In this document: positions 43,430 through 53,845 of the stretch, piece by piece | How positions within the stretch are numbered: the stretch's first letter is position 1 | How the letters are laid out: every line of letters starts with the position of its first letter | Origin: Brachionus rotundiformis | Taxonomy: Eukaryota; Rotifera; Eurotatoria; Ploima; Brachionidae | Reading direction: 5' to 3' | NCBI GenBank assembly: GCA_016802295.1 | Contig: JAESIW010000180.1 | Span: 520,411 to 584,410 of the forward strand | Length of the DNA stretch: 64,000 nucleotides | The notes under the pieces: model-generated | Seen by the model: the letters and a program-made list of their open reading frames with translations, nothing else | Databases searched by the model: none | Told to the model about the DNA's origin: nothing | Made by a program: the position numbers and the translations under genes

Positions 43430-46400
43430 TTTTATTTAGTTAGAAACCGCATTTTCGACCAAAGATGATAAGAACATAAAAAAATCATTTAGTCTTTGCG
43501 CCGTTAATGGTTGGTCTAATTTGGAATTGGAACGTCAGTTCCACCAAAGAACGGGTCGAAGAATAACTTATATAACCTTAAAAACAAGATTTAATCGTAA
43601 AATATAAATCTCTAGCAATTGTATAAATAAACATTTTATTTTAGACATTAACCAAGAACAAACAAATTATAATCAGCGACCAGGAACATCGGCATCATTT
43701 GCAATCCAAGTTCAAATAAGTGAGACTGAGCCAATGAGTATTCAACATGAGTACCCACTTGATCAGCAAATGACTTCAATCGATCATCAAGAGTCCATTG
43801 CTGATATAACATCACAGCTTGAACAGAGTTAGTTTTATTTTATAATTAATGTTTATTCATTATAATTATATTCAAAAGATCTAGGTTTTGCTGAAAATGA
43901 CGAATCTTCCGATATTAATTCAAATGAGACTGAAAATATACCCGAAACATCTTTTGTTACACGTCCTGGCAGACCAACAAGTTCAAGACGAAGAAGAAGA
44001 TCGCCATCAAAAATTGATTGGGACAACAGGTTAAACAGGATTCCTTTGACTAATAATGGTCTATCAGCGACAACACCTATTCGAACAAGAAGAAATTTAA
44101 CCAATCAACTTGATCGAATCGACATAGGCATATTTTAATTATTTCGAGATCGATGCGAGAGAGAATTAGGCGTGCAAATGAGAGTGTTGAACAAACTCAA
44201 GATCGTTTTTCATCTCAATCAAATCGTCAAAGTTCCCTAAGAGCTAATGAAACACCAGAAGATACAGAAAACCGTCTTTCACTTGACGCAGCGAGACATA
44301 GAACTCGACGTGCAAATGAAACATCTGAAGATGCAAATAATCGAGTGTCTATTGAGTCTGAGAGGCAAAGGAATCGACGTTTAAATGAGACTTCTGAGCA
44401 GCGCGAGAGAAGGTTACAATATCAAAGAGATTAACGAGCTCGAATAAGAGAGAATGAAACTCGTGAAGAGCGACTTCAACGACTGGGTTTAGTAATTGAA
44501 CGAAGAGGTGAACGTCGAATTAATCGTTCTCTTTTTATGGAAAGGAATATAGAAAGGGCAAATGTGATAGAAATTTACAATCAAGGCCAGTTCGAACATT
44601 CTTGCCAGTATTGCAATGCATTATACTGGCCAAAGGAAGTCAATCGAAGCGGGAATTACAAACTATGTTGTGAAAGTAACAAAATTGTTGTTCCTATTAT
44701 TGATCAATTTCGTCCAACATTGGTTCACTTATTAAACCCTGTATACGAAGTTCAAAGCCAACTCACGAAAGAGTTTTTGATTAATATACACCAGTACAAC
44801 TCTCTTTTTGCGATGGCAGCCGTTAAGCCAAATTTTAATCCTGAAGACTTAGATAATGTTTACAATGATATGGCACGGTTTAATGAAAGGCGTAATAATC
44901 GATTGCTTTATCTTTATAAAATTCATGGTTCCGTTTATTACCGCATTCCTCCAATGTTTAATGGACCAAATGGTAATATGAATCTAAGAGCTGCACAGTA
45001 TCTTATGTTGGACTCAGATCGAGCGATTGTTGAGAGTATGCTTGAGAATGGTAACAAAAACAATTCTAATATCAATGAAGATACTGTTCATAATTTAAAT
45101 CAGATGATGAGAGCCTCGAATCCACTAAAGCAGTTAATTTTGACAAATAGAGAAGTTCTTCATCAGCAAAATCAGGAAGATTCTTTTACTGTTCAAATGT
45201 GGATTACCCGATTTGTTCCACGTAATGTTAATGTACCTGCCAATACAAGAGGAAAAAGACAAATTGCTGATATGGCTGTTAGCGCGGAAATAGCAGCTGT
45301 GTTTAATGACAAAGATGGTTTAGCTGACGACGGTGTAATTGTTTATGCTCAAGCAAGGCAACTTGATAAGCCTCTAATAAATATTGTACCACAGCATCCA
45401 TATAACCATATGCAAAGCATTGACTTGAGGAATCCGAATTGTGATCCGATGTGTTTTCCATTGCTTTTTCCATAAAGTGAAGCCGGGTATGATCCAAGAT
45501 ATCTGCATAATCAGAATCGAGTTATTTACAATTTATTCGAAATAATCAGAATCGCCTTAGGATAATGGATTATCAGGACATAATGGACCGAATAAATGGT
45601 AATTTTAATCCAATGGAGAGAGTTGGAAGAGCTTTTATACTTCCTTCAACGTTTGAAGGTAGTGATAGAGCTATGAAACAGCACTACTTCGATGCATTGG
45701 ATTAGTAGGACGTTTTGGCAAAGCCAATTACTTTGTTACATTCACTTCAAATCCTCATTTGCCTGAATTACATAGGACATTTGGCGACGGACAAACATAT
45801 TTATTTCGGCCTGATATGTGTTCACGTATGTATAATCTGAAGTAGAGAGAGTTTTGGAATGATGTCAACACCGAGCACAAGATTGGAGTTGTCGAAGCTT
45901 TTGTACGGGTAAAGGAATATCAAAAAAGAGGTCTCCCACATGATCATGTGTTGCCTTTGATGAGACAAAACGATAAGCCATCAACACCGGATCTAATCGA
46001 TCAAATTATTTGTGCGAGATCCTGAATTAGACAGAGAATTGTATGAACTTGTGAAATCAAAGATGATACACGAATCATCCCTGCCCAACAGTTCATGCAT
46101 GAAACAATATGGTAATCGTTGTTCCAAAGGATTTCCCAAACAGTACAGCGATTCACACGTAATGCGGGTAAATAACTATCCATTGTATCGGAGAAGAAAT
46201 AATGACAGATCTTTTAACATAAGAGGACATGAACTTGACAGTCGTTTTGTTATTCCCTATAATCCGGCAATGTTGTAAAAGATCCAATGCCACATTAATT
46301 TGGAATATGTGGTAATTTAACCTCCATGAAATACATTTTCAATTATGTCTGCAAAGGAAATGATCGTGTGAACGTTCAAGCACAGGGTCTTAATAATATC

Positions 46401-46830
46401 ATTCCTTATGCCGAATGGGAGTTACTCGTGAAGAAGTTGAAAATAATGGGTACAATATTGCAGCTGATTTTACGAATCAAGTCAATGAAGAAATTCATGA
46501 TGAGATAAAAACGTATGAGCGGAAGAGATATGTCAGTTCAATTGAAGCTTTTGATAAGATAATTAGCTTTAAACGTCACAATATATCTCACACTCTAATT
46601 CGTCTGTTAATTCACTTGCAGAACAGACAAAATAATGTTTTTAATCCAAACAATATACAAAATATGGCCGATACTGAACCACGAACAATGTTAACTCATT
46701 TTTTCTGACTTGAATAGGCGTGATCATCGTGCCAATCAGTATCTTTACAAAGATATTGTCCGCTACTACAGATATATGATTTTTAAAAAAATTTTTTGAG
46801 AGAACCTCAAAATTCAATTTCATTTTTATT
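43430..46830 (+). pseudogene. Helitron Rep (left arm), decayed, helicase missing
   Basis: Exon-like starts at about 43,645-43,830 and 43,880-44,140 (SNETENIPETSFVTRPGRPT), then one frame from 44,153 with repeated RRANETSED-type units, the CQYCNALYWPKE zinc-like segment and the Helitron_like_N domain to 45,475. Further frames carry NGNFNPMERVGRAFILPSTF, GRFGKANYFVTFTSNPHLPE and the HUH motif in YQKRGLPHDHVLPL (His codons 45,941 and 45,947). The catalytic-Tyr region MKYIFNYVCKGNDR is at 46,326. Lesions: TAA 44,432, TAA 45,473, shifts near 45,540, 45,700, 46,010 and 46,280, TAG near 45,843. The text stops around 46,820 with no SF1 helicase. Helitrons move by rolling-circle replication using Rep plus helicase, so this copy is not autonomous. 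Confidence 0.85.
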
Positions 46831-47212
46831 TTATAATTTTTAATTCGATTTATTAGTAATTTTAATTATTTTCGAAAGAAGGGGTAAGGCGTTGAAAGCT
46901 TCAAAAACATTAATTGCATTTGCAAATTAATTATTTTTTTTTTTTTATTCTCATCACCAATAATTTTTTTCTCTTGTTAGTTCAAAAGTTTTTAAATAAA
47001 TTCAATTTACATTCAGATGGATTTCTTTTCAACGAACGAACATGCTTTCCATCTCCAGATGCAAGCCAATGAAAAAAATCTAAATTATTTATATCAAAAT
47101 AATGAAAATTATTAACCTTTTAAATTAAATTAACTCTTTTATAAAAAAAAATTATTAGACAGATTTTATTTAAATTTTTGCTTCTAAAGAATAATTTTCA
47201 AAAAGGAATAAA

Positions 47213-47998
47213 TTAACCTTTTTTAACAAAAGCACAAGAGTGTCTGAAACAATTTACTGAAAGAATATTTTTAGTTATATATTTTATACCATTTTGTAAT
47301 TCTGAACCATAACTTTTAAATGATATTGGTCTATCTTGACCTTCGTAAACCATTGTATGAATTATATCGTAAACCAGATCGACCATTGATTTCTGATAGT
47401 CGTTGAAATTATTTGATCGAGAAAAATTGGCATGATATAAATCTTCAACAACATAAATTCCTCCTTTTTTTATGAGTGGAAATAGACCAGCAAAGCTAAA
47501 TAACATTTGTTTTCTTGTATGTCCTCCATCATCTATAATTATGTCATAAGGACCAGTTTTTTCAACCTGTTTTAAGTCATCAAAATTACTTTGATCGCCA
47601 ATGTATAAATTATCAAGTTTGTCTCGAAATTTTTCGGCACATTTTCCATTATATTCAAAAATAGATATTTGCGAATTTTTTAAATATTCTTTCCATGATA
47701 ATAATGATTTACCGACACCAAAAGACTGGCGACACCCTAAACCAATTTCTAAAACATTCAATTTTTCATTTCTTTTATGACCGATATAAAAACCATACAA
47801 GTTGTGATAAAAATGATCATGTTTATCTGTTCCATATTTTAAAAAAATACGTTTTAAATCATCTATATTTGTCTTCGTATGTTTTACATTTAAATCATCT
47901 TTTTTAGTTTTTAATTGATTTTTTTGAAAATTTTTCCAAAGATAGAGTAAAGCGAATTGAATAATAAAAAAAAAAATAATCTTTTTATCTAAATTCAT
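47213..47998 (-). CDS. Membrane-anchored class I methyltransferase (left arm)
   Basis: Intact 261-codon single-exon ORF with ATG at 47,998. Residues about 6-20 are a hydrophobic signal anchor (IIFFFIIQFALLYLW). The catalytic domain shows the substrate-side motif LKRIFLKYGTDKHDHFYHNL, SAM motif I LNVLEIGLGCRQSFGVGKSL, an acidic strand (SIFEYNGKCAEKF), YDIIIDDGGHTRKQMLFSFA and GGIYVVEDLYHANF. This order (YGTDK..H.Y, VLEIG.G...S, DDGGH, GG.YVVEDL) is that of the MycE/rhamnosyl O-methyltransferase-like group of small Rossmann methyltransferases. The substrate is unknown, with a sugar or natural-product O-methyl acceptor as a guess from the family. It lies head-on to the dead Helitron Rep, 380 bp away. 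The ORF is free of lesions although the neighbouring Rep has many. Confidence 0.88.
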   Translation of the reverse strand: MNLDKKIIFFFIIQFALLYLWKNFQKNQLKTKKDDLNVKHTKTNIDDLKRIFLKYGTDKHDHFYHNLYGFYIGHKRNEKLNVLEIGLGCRQSFGVGKSLLSWKEYLKNSQISIFEYNGKCAEKFRDKLDNLYIGDQSNFDDLKQVEKTGPYDIIIDDGGHTRKQMLFSFAGLFPLIKKGGIYVVEDLYHANFSRSNNFNDYQKSMVDLVYDIIHTMVYEGQDRPISFKSYGSELQNGIKYITKNILSVNCFRHSCAFVKKG

Positions 47999-48599
47999 TA
48001 TTGCTGATACACATAAATTTTTGATATAGGCAAAAATAAATTTCTTTTCGTTAAAAATAAGTTTTCTAAACGAATATTCGAAAAAAATTGCGTTTAGTCG
48101 TAATAGAAAAACTAAAATTTTTTTGTTGTCATAGTAAGTCTAAAATATAAACAAACTTTGACTTTAAACGGAAAATTCTTAAAAAAATTAATGCTATGCT
48201 CTACAAGATACGTTGCCATAATAATAATTTAAAATATTCCCGTCGATTTTTTCGAATTTTCTAAACAAATTTAAATTCGTGACTTTTTTAATTTTTAGTG
48301 GAATGGTTGAAAATTTTTAATTCAATGCTTTTTTTAATTGCACTCGATTTTTTAAATTTTTAAAATAAATTTAATTCTTGGGATTAAATATAGTGGATTT
48401 TTTAAATATATATTTCGTTGTATGTTTTTTTAGGTGAGTCGATTATTTGACCAAAGTGTATTTAAACGTCTCAGTCTCAAAAATGTGGGAAAATTATTTG
48501 TTGAGTTGATCTTTGGATTTTTAATTTTTTGGCAAATGAAAGCAAGGAAAACTATTTGAGAAATGGAAAGAACACTAAAAATTTTCCTGACTGTCCAAA

Positions 48600-49280
48600 T
48601 AATTTCAAAATGTTTTTTGGGTGAATTGAGTATGCTGATTATGAATATAAACTTTGTTTTCGTCGAAATAGTGAGAATGAGTTGGAGGGAAGGATAATAG
48701 GTTAGATGATTGGAGAATTGTGAATATTGGACGAAACTTTGCGAAGAAAAAACAAATGATTTATTTTTTTGATAGTTTTTGCTTGTTTGTGTTTTTGACT
48801 TTTGAACCGAGCGTCGTAGACTGAAGGTCGACGTAGCGTTTTAAAGTACTAGAAAATTAATACCCGCCTAATTTTTTTTTTATCGAAACATTGGGGAGGA
48901 TGAAGGCAATTGGCCAAAAATGACCTTAAAAATTGACTTTAAATTTTCTGCAGTATAGAAGTATTTTTTGGGCAGATTGAGATTGCTGATTAAGAGAGGA
49001 TTATGAGAGAAAGGCGTGAAGGCTGAATTTAGGCAATATTTAAAATTTAAACAAGCCTAGAATAAGTCCTTTTCAACGACATGGCGATTTTATTAAAGAA
49101 TCTGAATTCTACTCGAAAACTGGTTTTGAAACAAAAATAAGCTTTGTTTTTGGATAGGATGTGGGGATGAGTCGTAATGGTTGAATTTAGGCAATTTTAA
49201 TAAGCAAACAAGACGCCATTTTAAAAAACATAGCGATTTTATATAAGAATTTGAATTCTGCACGAGTCAGAAAATATGTT
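48600..49280 (+). repeat. Diverged tandem repeats in the left arm
   Basis: Units share 'tttttgggtgaattgagtatg', 'gctgattatgaatataaact', 'gcgtgaaggctgaatttagg', 'cgacatggcgattttatta', 'aagaatctgaattctactcg' with the array at 42.0-42.7 kb, in the same orientation. About two and a half degenerate copies. Confidence 0.7.
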
Positions 49281-50302
49281 TTGTTGAAAAAAGAAAAGTT
49301 AATTTATTCAGGATATGTAATCAGTTTTAAAAAATAATAATTGTCGACTGCTGTTAAATAAAGTTTATAAATTTTATAAATTACTTAATCGAAAGCTAAT
49401 GAAAAAAAGCCAAGATTTTTAATAATTTTGAAAAAATTTCAAAATTAAAATCATTTTAACAATATTATTTGAATTCTTATAAATATTTTTTTTAATTTAA
49501 ACTAAATATTTTTTAAGAAATTGGTGACTGTATTTTACATTTTTTTAAATTTTTTATTAATAATTTTTTAATTTAAATTTATTTGAAACAAGCCTCAATT
49601 ACTAAAATCTTATCGATTTTATAAAAATCCTAGCGGCTAAAGGAACTCTCTTTTTTTTTAACAGTGTTAGGGTTTTGGGTACATGGTATTTAATTGAAAA
49701 AATCACTTATAAAAGATTATTTTTTTTTTAATTAATACACTGGGGGCCGATCAGGCGGCAGGAAAAGGAAGAACCTTTATGAGAGTTGGTTTCATAAACC
49801 TTTTTTGGGGTTCAAGACGACCTTCAATTGTAAACGTTGACGGTTCCCCCTTTTCCACCCCATCAATATTAATATATCTGTAAAAACACTTTAATAGTCA
49901 CTCATGCTAGTGGAATTCAAAGGTTTTATCAGAAAGCTTTGCAATTTCGTATAAAATGCTTTAAACAACAACTTATCAAACGACTTGAAATAATATTTAA
50001 AAAATATTAATTAATTTAGATTAATTTAATTTAAAAACTATACTCGGATATGAAAATTCTATTGATGTATTATCCTAAAAGGCTTAATTTTGCTTTCTTT
50101 TAATTCTTGAATGATTGTTTTAACAATATTTAACGATTAATAAAAATAAGTTAAATTAATTGAGAATTTCGCCAAAAACATCATTTTTTGTATAAAAAAT
50201 ACATTTTCATTTGATGCAACCGCAATTCGCCTTCACGATTAGAACCAATCAAATGAGTGTCAAATGAAAAAACTGAAAATCAAATGACTGAAAATTTCGA
50301 AC
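49281..50302 (+). other. Inner arm block (left)
   Basis: No ORF supported. The segment around 49,740-49,870 is more G+C-rich (cactgggggccgatcaggcg, ggttcaagacgaccttcaat) and resembles the terminal region of a DNA transposon. The last 70 bases before the spacer contain four tcaaatga/tcatttga-type motifs. Confidence 0.4.
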
Positions 50303-50373
50303 CCAATAATGATGGTCTACTTCTACGTCATCCAGTCTTTTCACATGGACAATTGTATGTAGCGGCTTCTCGT
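50303..50373. other. Palindrome spacer (71 bp)
   Basis: Unique, non-symmetric sequence at the centre of the giant palindrome (about ccaataatgatggtctactt ... tagcggcttctcgt). It is the only part of the 15.3-kb structure present once. Confidence 0.9.
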
Positions 50374-51395
50374 GTTCGAAATTTTCAGTCATTTGATTTT
50401 CAGTTTTTTCATTTGACACTCATTTGATTGGTTCTAATCGTGAAGGCGAATTGCGGTTGCATCAAATGAAAATGTATTTTTTATACAAAAAATGATGTTT
50501 TTGGCGAAATTCTCAATTAATTTAACTTATTTTTATTAATCGTTAAATATTGTTAAAACAATCATTCAAGAATTAAAAGAAAGCAAAATTAAGCCTTTTA
50601 GGATAATACATCAATAGAATTTTCATATCCGAGTATAGTTTTTAAATTAAATTAATCTAAATTAATTAATATTTTTTAAATATTATTTCAAGTCGTTTGA
50701 TAAGTTGTTGTTTAAAGCATTTTATACGAAATTGCAAAGCTTTCTGATAAAACCTTTGAATTCCACTAGCATGAGTGACTATTAAAGTGTTTTTACAGAT
50801 ATATTAATATTGATGGGGTGGAAAAGGGGGAACCGTCAACGTTTACAATTGAAGGTCGTCTTGAACCCCAAAAAAGGTTTATGAAACCAACTCTCATAAA
50901 GGTTCTTCCTTTTCCTGCCGCCTGATCGGCCCCCAGTGTATTAATTAAAAAAAAAATAATCTTTTATAAGTGATTTTTTCAATTAAATACCATGTACCCA
51001 AAACCCTAACACTGTTAAAAAAAAAGAGAGTTCCTTTAGCCGCTAGGATTTTTATAAAATCGATAAGATTTTAGTAATTGAGGCTTGTTTCAAATAAATT
51101 TAAATTAAAAAATTATTAATAAAAAATTTAAAAAAATGTAAAATACAGTCACCAATTTCTTAAAAAATATTTAGTTTAAATTAAAAAAAATATTTATAAG
51201 AATTCAAATAATATTGTTAAAATGATTTTAATTTTGAAATTTTTTCAAAATTATTAAAAATCTTGGCTTTTTTTCATTAGCTTTCGATTAAGTAATTTAT
51301 AAAATTTATAAACTTTATTTAACAGCAGTCGACAATTATTATTTTTTAAAACTGATTACATATCCTGAATAAATTAACTTTTCTTTTTTCAACAA
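50374..51395 (-). other. Inner arm block (right)
   Basis: Mirror image of 49,281-50,302. No ORF supported. It includes the G+C-richer candidate transposon end at about 50,806-50,936. Confidence 0.4.
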
Positions 51396-52076
51396 AACAT
51401 ATTTTCTGACTCGTGCAGAATTCAAATTCTTATATAAAATCGCTATGTTTTTTAAAATGGCGTCTTGTTTGCTTATTAAAATTGCCTAAATTCAACCATT
51501 ACGACTCATCCCCACATCCTATCCAAAAACAAAGCTTATTTTTGTTTCAAAACCAGTTTTCGAGTAGAATTCAGATTCTTTAATAAAATCGCCATGTCGT
51601 TGAAAAGGACTTATTCTAGGCTTGTTTAAATTTTAAATATTGCCTAAATTCAGCCTTCACGCCTTTCTCTCATAATCCTCTCTTAATCAGCAATCTCAAT
51701 CTGCCCAAAAAATACTTCTATACTGCAGAAAATTTAAAGTCAATTTTTAAGGTCATTTTTGGCCAATTGCCTTCATCCTCCCCAATGTTTCGATAAAAAA
51801 AAAATTAGGCGGGTATTAATTTTCTAGTACTTTAAAACGCTACGTCGACCTTCAGTCTACGACGCTCGGTTCAAAAGTCAAAAACACAAACAAGCAAAAA
51901 CTATCAAAAAAATAAATCATTTGTTTTTTCTTCGCAAAGTTTCGTCCAATATTCACAATTCTCCAATCATCTAACCTATTATCCTTCCCTCCAACTCATT
52001 CTCACTATTTCGACGAAAACAAAGTTTATATTCATAATCAGCATACTCAATTCACCCAAAAAACATTTTGAAATTA
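51396..52076 (-). repeat. Diverged tandem repeats in the right arm
   Basis: Mirror of the 48,600-49,280 array. No corresponding array lies outside the right arm, unlike the left side, where 42.0-42.7 kb carries one. Confidence 0.7.
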
Positions 52077-52677
52077 TTTGGACAGTCAGGAAAATTTTTA
52101 GTGTTCTTTCCATTTCTCAAATAGTTTTCCTTGCTTTCATTTGCCAAAAAATTAAAAATCCAAAGATCAACTCAACAAATAATTTTCCCACATTTTTGAG
52201 ACTGAGACGTTTAAATACACTTTGGTCAAATAATCGACTCACCTAAAAAAACATACAACGAAATATATATTTAAAAAATCCACTATATTTAATCCCAAGA
52301 ATTAAATTTATTTTAAAAATTTAAAAAATCGAGTGCAATTAAAAAAAGCATTGAATTAAAAATTTTCAACCATTCCACTAAAAATTAAAAAAGTCACGAA
52401 TTTAAATTTGTTTAGAAAATTCGAAAAAATCGACGGGAATATTTTAAATTATTATTATGGCAACGTATCTTGTAGAGCATAGCATTAATTTTTTTAAGAA
52501 TTTTCCGTTTAAAGTCAAAGTTTGTTTATATTTTAGACTTACTATGACAACAAAAAAATTTTAGTTTTTCTATTACGACTAAACGCAATTTTTTTCGAAT
52601 ATTCGTTTAGAAAACTTATTTTTAACGAAAAGAAATTTATTTTTGCCTATATCAAAAATTTATGTGTATCAGCAATA

Positions 52678-53463
52678 ATGAATTTAGATAAAAAGATTAT
52701 TTTTTTTTTTATTATTCAATTCGCTTTACTCTATCTTTGGAAAAATTTTCAAAAAAATCAATTAAAAACTAAAAAAGATGATTTAAATGTAAAACATACG
52801 AAGACAAATATAGATGATTTAAAACGTATTTTTTTAAAATATGGAACAGATAAACATGATCATTTTTATCACAACTTGTATGGTTTTTATATCGGTCATA
52901 AAAGAAATGAAAAATTGAATGTTTTAGAAATTGGTTTAGGGTGTCGCCAGTCTTTTGGTGTCGGTAAATCATTATTATCATGGAAAGAATATTTAAAAAA
53001 TTCGCAAATATCTATTTTTGAATATAATGGAAAATGTGCCGAAAAATTTCGAGACAAACTTGATAATTTATACATTGGCGATCAAAGTAATTTTGATGAC
53101 TTAAAACAGGTTGAAAAAACTGGTCCTTATGACATAATTATAGATGATGGAGGACATACAAGAAAACAAATGTTATTTAGCTTTGCTGGTCTATTTCCAC
53201 TCATAAAAAAAGGAGGAATTTATGTTGTTGAAGATTTATATCATGCCAATTTTTCTCGATCAAATAATTTCAACGACTATCAGAAATCAATGGTCGATCT
53301 GGTTTACGATATAATTCATACAATGGTTTACGAAGGTCAAGATAGACCAATATCATTTAAAAGTTATGGTTCAGAATTACAAAATGGTATAAAATATATA
53401 ACTAAAAATATTCTTTCAGTAAATTGTTTCAGACACTCTTGTGCTTTTGTTAAAAAAGGTTAA
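52678..53463 (+). CDS. Membrane-anchored class I methyltransferase (right arm)
   Basis: Intact 261-codon ORF whose translation is identical to that of the left-arm copy (47,998-47,213), in mirror position. The upstream 100+ bases and the downstream region are also mirrored, so both copies would have the same promoter and terminator. Given the MULE continuity at the right edge, this is probably the ancestral copy (inference). Same domain features: an N-terminal signal anchor, SAM motif I near residues 80-95, DDGGH near residue 160 and VVEDL near residue 185. No introns. Two divergently oriented identical copies about 4.7 kb apart could be kept identical by gene conversion between the arms. Confidence 0.88.
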   Translation: MNLDKKIIFFFIIQFALLYLWKNFQKNQLKTKKDDLNVKHTKTNIDDLKRIFLKYGTDKHDHFYHNLYGFYIGHKRNEKLNVLEIGLGCRQSFGVGKSLLSWKEYLKNSQISIFEYNGKCAEKFRDKLDNLYIGDQSNFDDLKQVEKTGPYDIIIDDGGHTRKQMLFSFAGLFPLIKKGGIYVVEDLYHANFSRSNNFNDYQKSMVDLVYDIIHTMVYEGQDRPISFKSYGSELQNGIKYITKNILSVNCFRHSCAFVKKG

Positions 53464-53845
53464 TTTATTCCTTTTTGAAAATTATTCTTTAGAAGCAAAA
53501 ATTTAAATAAAATCTGTCTAATAATTTTTTTTTATAAAAGAGTTAATTTAATTTAAAAGGTTAATAATTTTCATTATTTTGATATAAATAATTTAGATTT
53601 TTTTCATTGGCTTGCATCTGGAGATGGAAAGCATGTTCGTTCGTTGAAAAGAAATCCATCTGAATGTAAATTGAATTTATTTAAAAACTTTTGAACTAAC
53701 AAGAGAAAAAAATTATTGGTGATGAGAATAAAAAAAAAAAAATAATTAATTTGCAAATGCAATTAATGTTTTTGAAGCTTTCAACGCCTTACCCCTTCTT
53801 TCGAAAATAATTAAAATTACTAATAAATCGAATTAAAAATTATAA

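Noticed and set aside
45303..46183. Minus-strand ORFs of 60-64 codons within the Helitron Rep and their mirrors
   Set aside because: Antisense shadows of conserved Rep coding sequence.
47695..47907. 70-codon plus-strand ORF (and its mirror at 52,769-52,981)
   Set aside because: Antisense shadow of the methyltransferase gene; no independent coding character.
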